In this document: in pieces, positions 1 to 10,807 of the stretch
Position numbering within the stretch: position 1 is the first letter of the stretch
Layout: every line of letters begins with the position of its first letter
Source: Panagrolaimus kolymaensis
Lineage: Eukaryota; Nematoda; Chromadorea; Rhabditida; Panagrolaimidae
Assembly (NCBI GenBank): GCA_028622995.1
Contig: JAJQJQ010000031.1
Span: 1,302,001-1,366,000, forward strand
Length of the DNA: 64,000 bases
Reading direction: 5' to 3'
The notes under the pieces: model-generated
What the model was told of the DNA's origin: nothing
The model's database searches: none
What the model saw: only the letters and a program-made list of their open reading frames with translations
Made by a program: the position numbers and the translations under genes

Positions 1-1068
1 TGCCACAGCGTTTTTTTCTCTTTCTTATTTATTTTAACAAAAAAAAATTCTTTCTTTCTTTTTTTGCTGACGTGAATTACAGTAACCGAAGTATGATTTT
101 GATAAAAAAAAATTTCACTTAACTTATTTTAACCATCACAAGTTCTTCGGAATTATTTAAGTTTTTATTATTATTTAATGTAAAAAAAGTTTTTTTCCCC
201 AGTTATTGAATTATATTTAAATAACATTTAAAAATCAAAAAAATGTAATTGGCTTAAGATAACAAATTCTCAAACGTTTGTGGCTCTTTTCTTTTTATGA
301 AAAATGAGTAGTTGCGTTAATCAGACAAAAATTGAAGAAGTTTTGATTAAAAGAGGTTGGCATATGAAAATAATAAATGATTTTTAAGCTAAAAAATTTT
401 CTTAAAACATATTAGACAAAATAAATAAGTACTCAAAAAAAGGAAATTTCAATTTTTATTCAAGCTCTTTAACTTTTTGTAAAAAGGAGGACAAAGAAAA
501 ATGAAGATGAAAAATAATAAAAAAAAAAGGAAACATAAAAAGCAACATTTTATCTATAATATTTAGGCAGCCGGTGAACATATTTTTTTCCGTTCCTCTC
601 TCTGACAACCAACCGGCTGCTGGTTGAAAAAAATAAGCGTATGCAAGAAAAGAGTGAATGCATAAAAAAACGCCCTAAGAAACGAATAAAAAAGAGTCAT
701 GCTGTATTCTTACAAGGAGTCGAAAATTCTTATTTGCCTTAAATATTTATCACTCACAGATTATTTTTATATTTAATGAAGTTATTAAGAAATTCTTATT
801 TTGCAAGAGTTTTTTTGCTCTCCGGTTGGGAAATTTTACTAAATCAAAAAATTATTGTAAATTTTTTAATTCATTAACATAAAAACCATTTTATTAACGT
901 GAAAACTTTTGGCAGTTTAAACATAACTTCAATTGAAAACTAAATAGCATGTGCTTGGAAACTATAAACTACACATTTATGTCAAAGATTTTTTATTCCA
1001 TTAAACATTGAACACAAAATTATGTTTTAATGTTTTAGTTTGTCACAAGTAAAAGTAAGAGTATTATC
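1..1068. other. AT-rich non-coding left flank
   Basis: I see no open frame with coding character, no RNA gene and no repeat here. The last few hundred bases probably hold the promoter and 5' UTR of the nuclear receptor that starts at 1069, but no core element can be named. Confidence 0.6.
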
Positions 1069-2463
1069 ATGAAGTGCACAATTTGCGAGAATTCTAGTGA
1101 CGGATATCATTTTAATGTAATTTCTTGCCGAGCTTGTTCATCATTTTTTCGGCGGACTTTAGCTGAAAATAAAACTTATCAATGTCGAAAGGATAATTCT
1201 TGCAATGTTTCGTTTAGTGAGTTTCTCATTCTTTAAAACGTATATTCATTCGTTTTAAATTTAAGATTACAGAAACATTTGTCGAGCTTGTCGATTACGG
1301 CGTTGTTATGAAGTTGGAATGAAAAGACCCGGTAAAAATTTAGTTTAAAAAAACCTTTAAAAGTTTGAAAATTGGGTTTAGAAACACCAGCAGCAGAATT
1401 GCAACAACAACAACCACAACCTTCGCCTCCAGATGCACCCATTTGTAAGCTTCAATATATTCCATCAATTTCAATAGATTCAACAATCCATTTAAAAAGT
1501 GTATATTTATTTTGGCATGGATATTTAAGTTCTCTAAGATCGTTATATACCGTTGAAAATCCATCGAATATATTCGCAAATATTGAAGTAATAACTTTTT
1601 TTCTTGCTTTTTACTTTATAAAAATCGTTAGCTTTTAGTACAAATTAATAACCCAATCAGAATATGATAAAGTCGAAAAAGCTTCCATGTCAATTATGTT
1701 TTCATTATTGCAAGAACATATTCTTCCATTCAAACGGTTAACTCAAGAACAAAAAGTAATATAAAACAAACAAAATTTTTTTCATTTTTTGAAATTTAAA
1801 TATTAAAATTAAAAGTTTTCAGATTTCAACAATGAAAAATGTTGCTCGTTCCATTGCAATGGCATATAAAACTTCTTTAACCGCAATCATGTTTCCAAAT
1901 GATTTAAATAAATTTGTTATGAATTTTGGGTATTACATTGATCGAAATAATCTTGAACATTTTTTTGAACATAAAGAAAGTTCCAAAGATGTTATAAAGT
2001 GAGTTAGTTTTCCGCCTCTCAAGCTTTGTTCCAAAGTTTTTGAATATATATAAAAATTTAAATTTAAGATTGCTCAATCCAGTGGTTTGCCAAGTAATAA
2101 ACCTTTCCCAAACATTTCAAGGTTATCGAGAAGTTGAAGTTGGATTAATTTCTATTATGTTTATTGCACAAAATTTGCGAAAAAATCAACTTTCAAACGA
2201 CGAAGATGAATTATTTTGGAGGGATTTGCTTGCCGAAGCTCACGCAGAAATTATCAGTCATTATGGATTTCATGAAGGCGGAATAAGATTCGCAGATTTG
2301 TTACTTAAAGTTTCAACTGTAAGTAAGCAAAAAAATAATATAAAAGTTTAGTGCTTAGAATGTTAATGTTTAGGATATCCAAACTATGATGAGTGAATCA
2401 ACGATGATAATTAGAATATTTTCTCCTGAAAATTTTGTTGGCATTTGGGAACATACAAATTAA
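1069..2463 (+). CDS. nuclear hormone receptor (nematode supplementary NHR family)
   Basis: Ligand-regulated-type transcription factor of the nematode-expanded nuclear receptor group. Seven exons join in frame: 1069-1216, 1266-1331, 1382-1587, 1639-1755, 1823-1998, 2069-2318, 2374-2463, giving 350 residues. The N-terminus is a C4 zinc-finger DNA-binding domain that starts almost at the initiator: MKCTICENSSDGYHFN, then the P-box CRACSSFFRR, then the second finger CRACRLRRCYEVGMKRP. A short Gln/Pro-rich hinge follows (exon 3 start), then a helical ligand-binding-type domain ending in FVGIWEHTN. The CRACxxFFRR P-box is typical of HNF4-derived supplementary NHRs of nematodes. The family is certain; the ligand, target genes and orthologue are not knowable from sequence. 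A similar receptor lies 850 bases downstream on the same strand, so the two are probably tandem duplicates. Intron 1 uses the acceptor ttaag at 1261-1265, chosen because it alone keeps the second finger in frame. Confidence 0.93.
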
Positions 2464-3316
2464 ATATATATTTTATTTTCTTTGTTATTATTTTTTTTTT
2501 GCTTACGGGTTAATTTTTGTATTTTAAAATTTGGTTAAAATAAAGTTCTATTTTTTAAGTTTTCATTTTTTTCTTTCCAGCGATCGTGTGTTTCAAAAAA
2601 ACCAAGAACCAACAAAAAATGAAAGCATTGCACCGAAGAGAGAGTGTATTTCTTTTGCATTCTGTCTCCCTTTGTGACTTTCTCTTTCGTGCGTATACTT
2701 TGCCCTTTATTTTCTCTTTCAACCATTTCTTCATCGGTTTATTATACAACCCACAAGGTTAGTATATAATTTCTAATCACAGAAATGTGTGTTAGAAAAA
2801 AACATAAAATTTTTGGAACTGCCATTCGGGGTTATCCGGAAGGCAAAAAATATATCAAAATACAAAACATTCACAAAAAATATTACTTTTTTGTGTTTGG
2901 TTCATTAACATAGACAACAATGTCAAAAAGCAAAAACCAAGCACAATTTTTTACGTTTTTGATGCAAAACTTACACATTTTTTACTTACCTTTTTTTGTC
3001 ACAAACTATAAAAACAATAACAACATGTCGTTTTCGGTGGAAAGCAACGCAGCAATGAATGATGAAAGTGAGTTTTTACCTTCACAACGAAAACGACAAA
3101 CAACACAAAAAAAGAGATAACACACACGGAGCAAAAAAAAGAGTTATGGTTGTACGTACGTACATGCACATAATAATATTCCAGCTCTTCTCAACCTAGA
3201 CTGCTGCGCGTGAAAAATAAAAATAAAAATAAGTGTTTTGATTCTTTAATGTTTTAAACTTTTAAATTGTTTTAAAAATAAATTCTTCTAATTTATAATA
3301 TTTTGTGAAAATAATA
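2464..3316. other. intergenic spacer between tandem NHR genes
   Basis: No convincing gene. A short ATG frame at 3025-3073 ends at a good-looking donor (gtgagt) and could be an alternative first exon of the downstream receptor, but no clear acceptor upstream of 3317 was found. Confidence 0.5.
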
Positions 3317-5395
3317 ATGGATGATCAAAAATGCCGAGTTTGTGAGCAACAAGGTCATGGATTACATTTTGGAATCATTGCTTGCCGAGCTTGTTCTTCC
3401 TTTTTCCGTCGTTCAATTGCAGAAAGAAAAAGTTATAAATGTCGAATGCGGGAAGCTTGTTTAATTAAGAAAGGTAAATAATTAAAAATGAATTTATTAA
3501 ATAAGTTTGTTTGAAACTAAAAAAAAGTTTTTATAGGTTTTAGAAATGCTTGTCGATCATGCAGATTTAAACAATGTTTACAAGCTGGAATGAAAATAGA
3601 TACAACAAAGCCAATAACAACGACGACAACTTTGCATTTTGTTGGAGAATCCACTTCATCTGGGTCAAATACAACAACGACCACAAATGGAAGTAATTCG
3701 GTTGAAAGTTTCAGCAATCCAGCATCTATTTCTCCTGCGCCTCTGAATCACGATAAAGTATTAATTTTTTTTAAAGTTTTTTTCTTTGATAGATTAAACA
3801 AAAATCAAATTAAATTTAGACTCCTCGAGATTGGCGACAAAGAGAATGTAAAACTCTTTACGAATTAACTCAAGCCATTCATAATTATAAAACTTCTGAA
3901 AGGTCACTTTTCACAGTGAATCACACAGAAAAGATTTTTAGTCCCGTAAATGTAAGTTTCACTTGCATATTTTTTTCTCTCCTCAATTAAGTACCTTTTT
4001 TTCAGTATAAACCAGTAAACGATGACCTTTATAAATCTTTATTTAAAAGTAGCATATTTTTAACTATTTCAATGTTAAATGATTTTTTTAAACCTTTTAA
4101 TAACTTCAGCCAAGAACAAAAGGTATGTATATATATTTTTTTGCTTTATAAAATTTTAATAATTAACAAAATATTTTTTAGATGATTTTTCTAAAAAATT
4201 TCTATCATGGTTTTCATATTCTTTATCAATCATGGCAAACGACAAAAGTGTTTCAATCAAACGAAGATAAATTTTATGTTAACCATGGATATTACATAAC
4301 TTCAGATATTCATGATTTTTATCCTAAAAAAGAAATGGCTGATCAAGCACAAGAGTTTGTAATTTTAATTTTTTATAAATTTAGAATAGTTTTTTTAAAT
4401 TTCGCCAATTTACAGAATATTTAATCCAATTCTTGGAAAAATGAAAGCATGTGCAGAAAAAGTGAGAACTTTGGATCTAACTGAAACGGATATTGCCCTT
4501 ATTGCTGGAACATTGTTTTGTGAAACAGGTAAGGAAGCCACTCTCGAAATTTTGCCCCAGTAAAAACTATAAAAAATCTCTGAAATATATTTATCCAAAG
4601 AAACAATTCTTTCCAAATATTGCTTTTTTGCGCCAGAAAAGTTTAATAAGGGTCTTACTGTTCACAGATCTCTTTAACACCAAATTGAACTTCCTCTCTC
4701 TCTTTTTTACTCGCTACAACCCTAGAAACTAAGCCATGATGCCAATTAACAAAAATACATAAATTCGTAGCATCACACATCGAGATTCCTCTTTTCTGTA
4801 CTTTAAAACTTAATTACTTTCATCATTCATTAAAAAAAACAGGTAGAAGAAATTATTATTATCTCATAGTTAATTACGCGAAGAGTACTTACTTTCCTTA
4901 GAAAAAAAGAAAAGTGTTTTACATAATAAATTAATTTATTCGAAGAAAAAAGAAAGCTTTTTTTTCTAACTTTCATAATTAAAAAACCCCGGAAGGAAGT
5001 AACAAAAAAGCAAAATTTAGATGAATAAAAATAAAAAGAATACTTATTTCAATATTTGAAAACTGAACCTTTTTTTTCATTCTTTCAATTTTTAGCAGAA
5101 AGTTTAAATATATCCAATAATGCATTAAACCAATTTCAAAATGATTTATTTGCTGACTATAATACTTATAATGTTTTAACATATGGGGTTGAACATGGTG
5201 GAATAAGAAATGGATATGTTATGTGTTTATTGTTATTTATTAAGGTATTAATTTTTTTGCTTTTTTATTATTTTGCTCAGAGACCAATATTTGTATTTTT
5301 AGAATTTTACTTTTACTTTGAATGAATCTGTAGCAGTGGCAAGGATATTCCTTCCTGATTTTCATGATCATTGGGATCAAGCCATGGGAAATTAA
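3317..5395 (+). CDS. nuclear hormone receptor (second, tandem copy)
   Basis: Second nematode supplementary nuclear receptor. Eight exons close in frame: 3317-3473, 3537-3757, 3820-3951, 4006-4122, 4182-4354, 4416-4528, 5096-5244, 5303-5395 (384 residues). The DNA-binding domain begins at residue 6: CRVCEQQGHGLHF, P-box CRACSSFFRR, second finger CRSCRFKQCLQAGMK. A Thr/Ser-rich hinge follows, including a run of five Thr. The C-terminal ligand-binding-type region shares layout and ending (HDHWDQAMGN) with the neighbouring receptor (FVGIWEHTN), which supports tandem duplication followed by strong divergence. The intron at 4529-5095 is unusually long (567 bases) for this window, and nothing was recognised in it. 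The start was chosen at the ATG just before the first zinc-finger cysteine; an upstream alternative first exon cannot be excluded. Confidence 0.93.
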
Positions 5396-5877
5396 AATTA
5401 ATTAATTAACTAAAATTGAATATATATTTTTTTATTTATTAAAAAATTTGCCATTATTTCTCCAATTCAAAAAATATTTAGAGTTGTTGATTTTATTTTG
5501 TATATTATTTTTTATTGTACAAAAATATTTATAAAAAGCAATAAAAAAATGTGTGAATGTATATGTAAATATGCTAAATAATAATAATATTGTCGTCGTC
5601 GTCGCCTCTTCATCTTCATAAACAACATACATCGCTGCTGCCAACCCTTCATTGATATTCAGAAAAAAAGTGAGAGAAATAAAAAAACACGAGGAAAGGA
5701 AAAAAATCAGCTACAAAATACTAAACTTTTATTTCTCCCAAATACAAACAACTCTAAAAAAATCTAATTTTATTTAAAAAAGGAAAAAATTGCATTTTTT
5801 AAATACCCAACACTCACTTTTTTCTTTTTATTGTTTTTTGATTTCCATTTTACGAATTTAAGTTAACAAAAAAGAAA
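5396..5877. promoter_or_regulatory. intergenic region upstream of SLC26 gene
   Basis: AT-rich spacer, presumably 3' UTR of the receptor then promoter of the transporter. It contains a GC-richer island with repeated gtcgtcgtc at 5592-5605. Similar CGTCGTC/GACGACG words occur upstream of several other genes in the window. No function is demonstrated. Confidence 0.35.
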
Positions 5878-8747
5878 ATGAATCAAGTAAGTTTTTTGAA
5901 TCTTTAAAACTTTATAAAAATTGAAATTTTGAAGGACCAAATTGAAGCTTTGCACAAGCGAATTCCCCAGGATGAAAGATTGCCAACATTTTATAAAGTT
6001 GAAAAAGGAAAGAAAAGTTCTCGTGTGGTTCGAAAAGTTAAATCTTTTCTTCCAATTTTTGATTGGCTTCCAAATTATAAATGGAAAGATGATTTAAAGT
6101 ATGATATCATTGCTGGATTAACTGTTGGAATTATGGTTGTTCCACAAGGTAATTTTTTTTTTACTAAAATTTGCATAAAAATTTTCCGTTTTTCTTCAAG
6201 AAGAATTTGCATAAAAGTGATAAAAAACATGAAAAAAAATTTTGAGGAAAATTTGTTAATATAAAAATAATTCATTTTAGGTATGGCATATGCAAACTTA
6301 GCTGGAATTCCCCCGGTTTATGGCCTTTATGCATCATTTTTTGCTCCAATTATTTATACATTTTTTGGAACCTCTCGACACATTTCTGTAGGAATTTTTG
6401 CTGTTGGAAGTATGATGGTTGGAAATGTTAAACTTCGATTTGCTCCAGATGACATAGTTCGAACTTGGTATGAAAATGGAACCCTTATGAAAGAAGTTAG
6501 TCGAGTGCCAGGTGAAATAGATTTTGGATTTGATTTTACTGCGATGGAATTATTGAGTTCTTTAACTCTCACAGTTGGGATTGTGCAAATAGTTATGGCT
6601 GTATTTCGACTTGGTTTTCTCACAACTTATATGACGGATCAATTACTTTCTGGATTTACCACTGGAGCGGCTTGTCATGTGCTTATGTCGCAATTAAATA
6701 AAATTTTGGGTGTTCCTATGCCTCGACATGCTGGAGTTGGAATGCTTATTAGAGTATGCAAATTTTTTTCAGCTCTCAAACAGCATAAAAAATACAACTT
6801 TAATTTTTAATTTTTTTAGATGTTGGTAGATATAATTCTCGAAATTCCTCAAACAAATATCATAGCTTTCGTGATTTCTTTGTGTTCATTAACTTTTTTA
6901 ATAATAAGTCATACTTATATTGGCCCATATTTTAAACGAAAATATTCCATTCCGTTGCCATTTGAATTGACTTTGGTGATAATTACCACGGCATTGTCAC
7001 AGATTTTTAATATCCATGAAAATAATGATGTTAAAATTGTTAAATATGTTCCTCGAGGGTAAATAAAACCTAAGTTTTTTGACTACAAAAAATGAATAAA
7101 ATGAATTTTAGCATTCCTGAACCATCAGTGCCAAATATTATTTTTGTCCCATATCTTATTGCCGATGCAATTAGTATCGCATTAATTTGTTATATGTTTG
7201 TGGTTTCTATGGGAATGCTATTTGCCCGAAAACATGGCTACAAAACTGATCCAACTCAAGTATGTTTTCAAGTTTCGCTGTGAAACTCTGAATTTTCGCT
7301 TCAATATCCCTCTAATTTTTTTTTCTTTTTAGGAAATGTACGCTCTTGGTTTTATGAATCTTTTTGGTTCTTTTTTCCCTGTCTACCCTTCAGGAGCTTC
7401 ATTAAGTCGATCATCTGTTTGCGAAATGAATGGCGTCAGAACTCAGGTATTTTTAATTTTAGTCTCATTTTGACTCTCTCTCATCTAATTTATTTTTTTT
7501 TAATTTTAGTTAGTGAACCTGTTTATTTGCGCGGTTTTGTTAGTGGCAATTTTATGGCTTGGTCCCTTTCTCGAACCTTGTCCACTGGTAACTAACTTTT
7601 TTCTTTCATTAGTTTTTGTCTTTTAAAAATTAAATATATAATTAAATTAAATTTAAGTGCGTTCTTGCGTCAATCGTGATCAGCAGTTTGATAAGTTTAT
7701 TTAAACAAAGTAAAGAATTGCCTCGATTATGGAGAGTTTCAAAATGGGATTTTGTGAGTTTAATTAATTAATTGATTTTCTTTTTTGTGATTTTTTAACG
7801 AACAATTTTTTAAGGCGATTTGGCTCGTTAGTTTTTTCACCACTGCTTTGACTGATCCAACCAAAGGTTTAATTGTGTCTTTTGCATTTACCGTTTTTAC
7901 AGTCGTTTTGAGAGAACAATGGTTAGTTTTTTTGTGGTTTTTAAAACAAAGAAAATTGTGTTTTAGGCCAAAAATAAGTACAAAAAGATTCAATAGAAAT
8001 TCAACTTACACTTTGGCCACAGATTGTTATAGAGAAGGTAAAATCCTACAAAGTCAAGTTTTCAGAAAAAAATTTTGTTTCTAGGCTTGGTCCATCCTGA
8101 ATTAGAAAACGTTCAAATTGTTACTTTTCAATCGCCATTACATTTTGCAAATGTTGAAAAATTCAAAGAAATGTTTTCAAATCTTTTAAATGTAAATATT
8201 GTTTTACGATTTAATGGTTTTAAAAAATCTAAAGCAAATGAAAGTGATGATGAACAAACTCCTTTGAATTCTTGGAGAGTTATCATCGTTGATTGCAGTG
8301 CTATCGCATATGTTGATGTAATGGGTCTAGACGCCATAAAAGAAGTAAGCCATAAATTTTATAAAAATATTTCATAAATATTTTTTTTCTCGAATTCGCT
8401 TTTTGAAAATCAAAGATCTTTTTTATGACAAAAATTTTAAAACTTTTGAAAAACTATAATTTATCATTTTTTCTCTTTAAAATCTGGTCTCGTCATGATT
8501 AATGTAAATTTAATTATTTAGCAATACATTGAAGCCGAAAAGAAAGGAGTCCAAGTTTATTTATCTGGTGTCCAAGGTAAAAAAAAATCATAAAACTAAG
8601 AAAAATTAAACAAAAGTAAACAATTTTTTAGAATCCGTGTTAGACATGTTTGAAAAATACAAGCTTTATTTAATTATTTCCAAAACAAAAATATATCCAA
8701 ATTTACAAGAAGCTGTAACCGCAATTCGCCAAAGTATTAATGTTTAA
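5878..8747 (+). CDS. SLC26/SulP-family anion transporter
   Basis: Multipass plasma-membrane anion exchanger or channel of the SLC26 (sulfate permease) family; members move sulfate, oxalate, chloride, bicarbonate or iodide. Thirteen exons close in frame: 5878-5886, 5935-6148, 6281-6753, 6820-7058, 7112-7259, 7333-7446, 7510-7587, 7658-7753, 7815-7921, 7967-8037, 8085-8344, 8522-8576, 8632-8747 (659 residues, normal for the family). The SulP signature PPVYGLYASFF lies near residues 85-95, preceded by PQGMAYANLAGI. Many hydrophobic segments follow, including YPSGASLSRSSVCEMNG-type loop residues. The last about 140 residues form a STAS domain with the conserved core VIIVDCSAIAYVDVMG. The first exon encodes only three residues (M-N-Q) and was chosen because exon 2 has no suitable ATG. 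The 3' end is convergent with the dioxygenase gene, leaving only 120 bases between stop codons. Substrate cannot be assigned. Confidence 0.94.
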
Positions 8748-8867
8748 ATAATTTTTTTTGTAATTTAATATAATCAATTTTCATAAAGATTCGGAAATTT
8801 ATATGTTGGAGTTGATTGTAACCTAAAAAAAATTTGCATAAATATTTTTTAATAAAAAGTTTTTTTA

Positions 8868-9937
8868 TTACCAATTAAGTTCATTCCATTTTGCTTCATG
8901 TGCATCGACGACATGAAAAGTATAAGCATGGCGACTTTTGGATGAAGTGTTTGGTTCACTTTTATGAACCACCATTCCATCGATAAGAACTAGAGATCCT
9001 TTGGGAACAGGAACGGGAATGAATTTGGTTTGATCGTAAACTGGTCTTTGACCAACAAATTTAACCAAAGGTTCATTGGCATTTGTGGCATTTGTTCGAA
9101 CAAAACGATAATCGATTTTCCCGGCTGAAAAATTAAGAGATTTTAATTTTTAGGTTTGAGGAAATTTTTTTACTTTTGTGTGATCCAGGAATAAACCATA
9201 AACAACCATTTTCAATTTCAGCATCATCTATAGCAATCCAAATTCCAACAACCTTTTCGATTGGGTCGATTTGTAAAAATGTGGCATCCACATGATCGGT
9301 AACAGCTCCACCAATCGAAGGTTGTTTGAAAATATACATGCTTTGAACAATTTCAGGTTCAACCATTTTTAAACTTTTTACAATTTTCTATAAAAACAAA
9401 AGTAAAAATTTTCAAAAAAAAAATTGTTCCAAAACTAACTTTAATATTTTCATTAAAAGAATATTTTTTGAATGTCGAATCAAGCCAATGCAAAGCTACA
9501 AAAAAATGTTTAAGTTAAAAATTCATTAATTTTAGGGAAAAAAACTGACCATGACCAACTTTATTTAAAGCTCGATGTTTATCAACCTTTAATTTTCCTT
9601 CTTTGTCAAATGCATCTTCTTCATAGAAAAATCGAATTTTATCTGCACTTTCAAGGAAATATGTGTCAGAAGTGTGCTGCAAAAAAATACTATATTGAAA
9701 AACTGGAAAAATGTAAATTTTAAAAACCTTATTTTCATCTTGAGTGCTAAAAACAGATTTGGGATGTTCGTCAACTTTCATATCTTCGACTATTTTATCC
9801 ATGGCTTGACGCATTTCATTTAATTCATCGTCAGAAAAAACTCCATCAATTCGAACAAATCCATTTTCTTTGTATAAATCATTGAGGTTTGAGGAGAAAT
9901 TTTCGGATTTCAAATCAACCACAGGAAAATCATTCAT
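8868..9937 (-). CDS. phytanoyl-CoA dioxygenase-domain protein (PHYHD1-like)
   Basis: Fe(II)/2-oxoglutarate-dependent oxygenase of the PhyH family, closest in motif to PHYHD1 rather than peroxisomal PHYH. Five exons on the minus strand close in frame: 9937-9728, 9676-9550, 9495-9440, 9387-9174, 9124-8868 (287 residues, close to the usual length of about 290). The jelly-roll iron site is intact: the HxD pair is His163-Asp165 (in DHVDATF) and the distal ligand His256 (in VVHKSEPN). The 2-oxoglutarate-binding Arg is probably Arg267 in KSRHAYTFHV, a motif shared with PHYHD1. The N-terminus (MNDFPVVDL, then KENGFVRIDGVFSDDEL) matches the start of the fold. No peroxisomal targeting signal is seen: the protein ends in NELNW, so it is probably cytosolic. 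All catalytic residues are present, so it is likely active; the substrate is unknown. Confidence 0.92.
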
Positions 9938-10807
9938 TTTTAGTAAGTTTTAAATTAATAACTACAAAAAAATAAAAAATAAATAAATTTGAAAACTAAT
10001 ACTTCGGTAATGAAAACCAAATAAAAAATTATTCGCGCAAATATGAATGAATGATAAAGAAAAAAAATATTGATTATGCGATTTATGATTGATCAATTAA
10101 TTTTTTTTTATTGCACCTTTTGTTTGATTTTTTTCGTAGCTTTTCTTTGCCGTCTTTTTTGCTCTCTGAGAAAATAGATATGTTTTTATTAAGAAATTTT
10201 AAAGGCACAGTGTCACACTTTTTTTTTCATGGCAAGTTTTTCTAAAGATTCACAAAGGCAATCAATTCCAACTTTTCTTCTTGGCGATGGTGGCAAAAGA
10301 AACTTGTTAAAACGATTTTTTTGAATGACGTTGACTTTTTACATTAAAAAATTAAACAAAAATCAAAAAAGGCAAAAATTTCAGATACTTTTTTTACTTT
10401 TGTCATCATTATGGTGAAAGCGTGGGACGTACCTTAAACCAGTCAAATGAAAAAAAGTTCGAACACAAGAAAAAAGAAAAAAGAAAAAATGTTGTTCCAC
10501 ATTAACACCACCGTTACTATTGTCCTTCCATTAACGACGGCTACGACACTATGAAATAATTTATTTTTTCTTCTTTGCTTGATTTAAAAAATCAAAATAA
10601 AAAATACGCCCAAAATGGAAAAAGTAAAATAAAAAATGTAAAGGTTAGAAACACGAGAAACAAAACTTTTTGGGACCTTGATTAAAACCATCGACCCTGA
10701 AGGCAGGCGGCAGTAATTTTTGTGGTTTTTTCATTTTCGAATGAATTTTTTTATTTTTAGAGAAAACTTTATTTTTAAATTAAAATTTTTTTAATTTTAA
10801 GAAAACC
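9938..10807. promoter_or_regulatory. divergent intergenic region (dioxygenase / channel)
   Basis: About 870 bases between two divergently transcribed genes, so it should carry both promoters. No gene is seen. A GC-richer patch with acgacgg and acgac words lies near 10534-10546. Confidence 0.4.
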
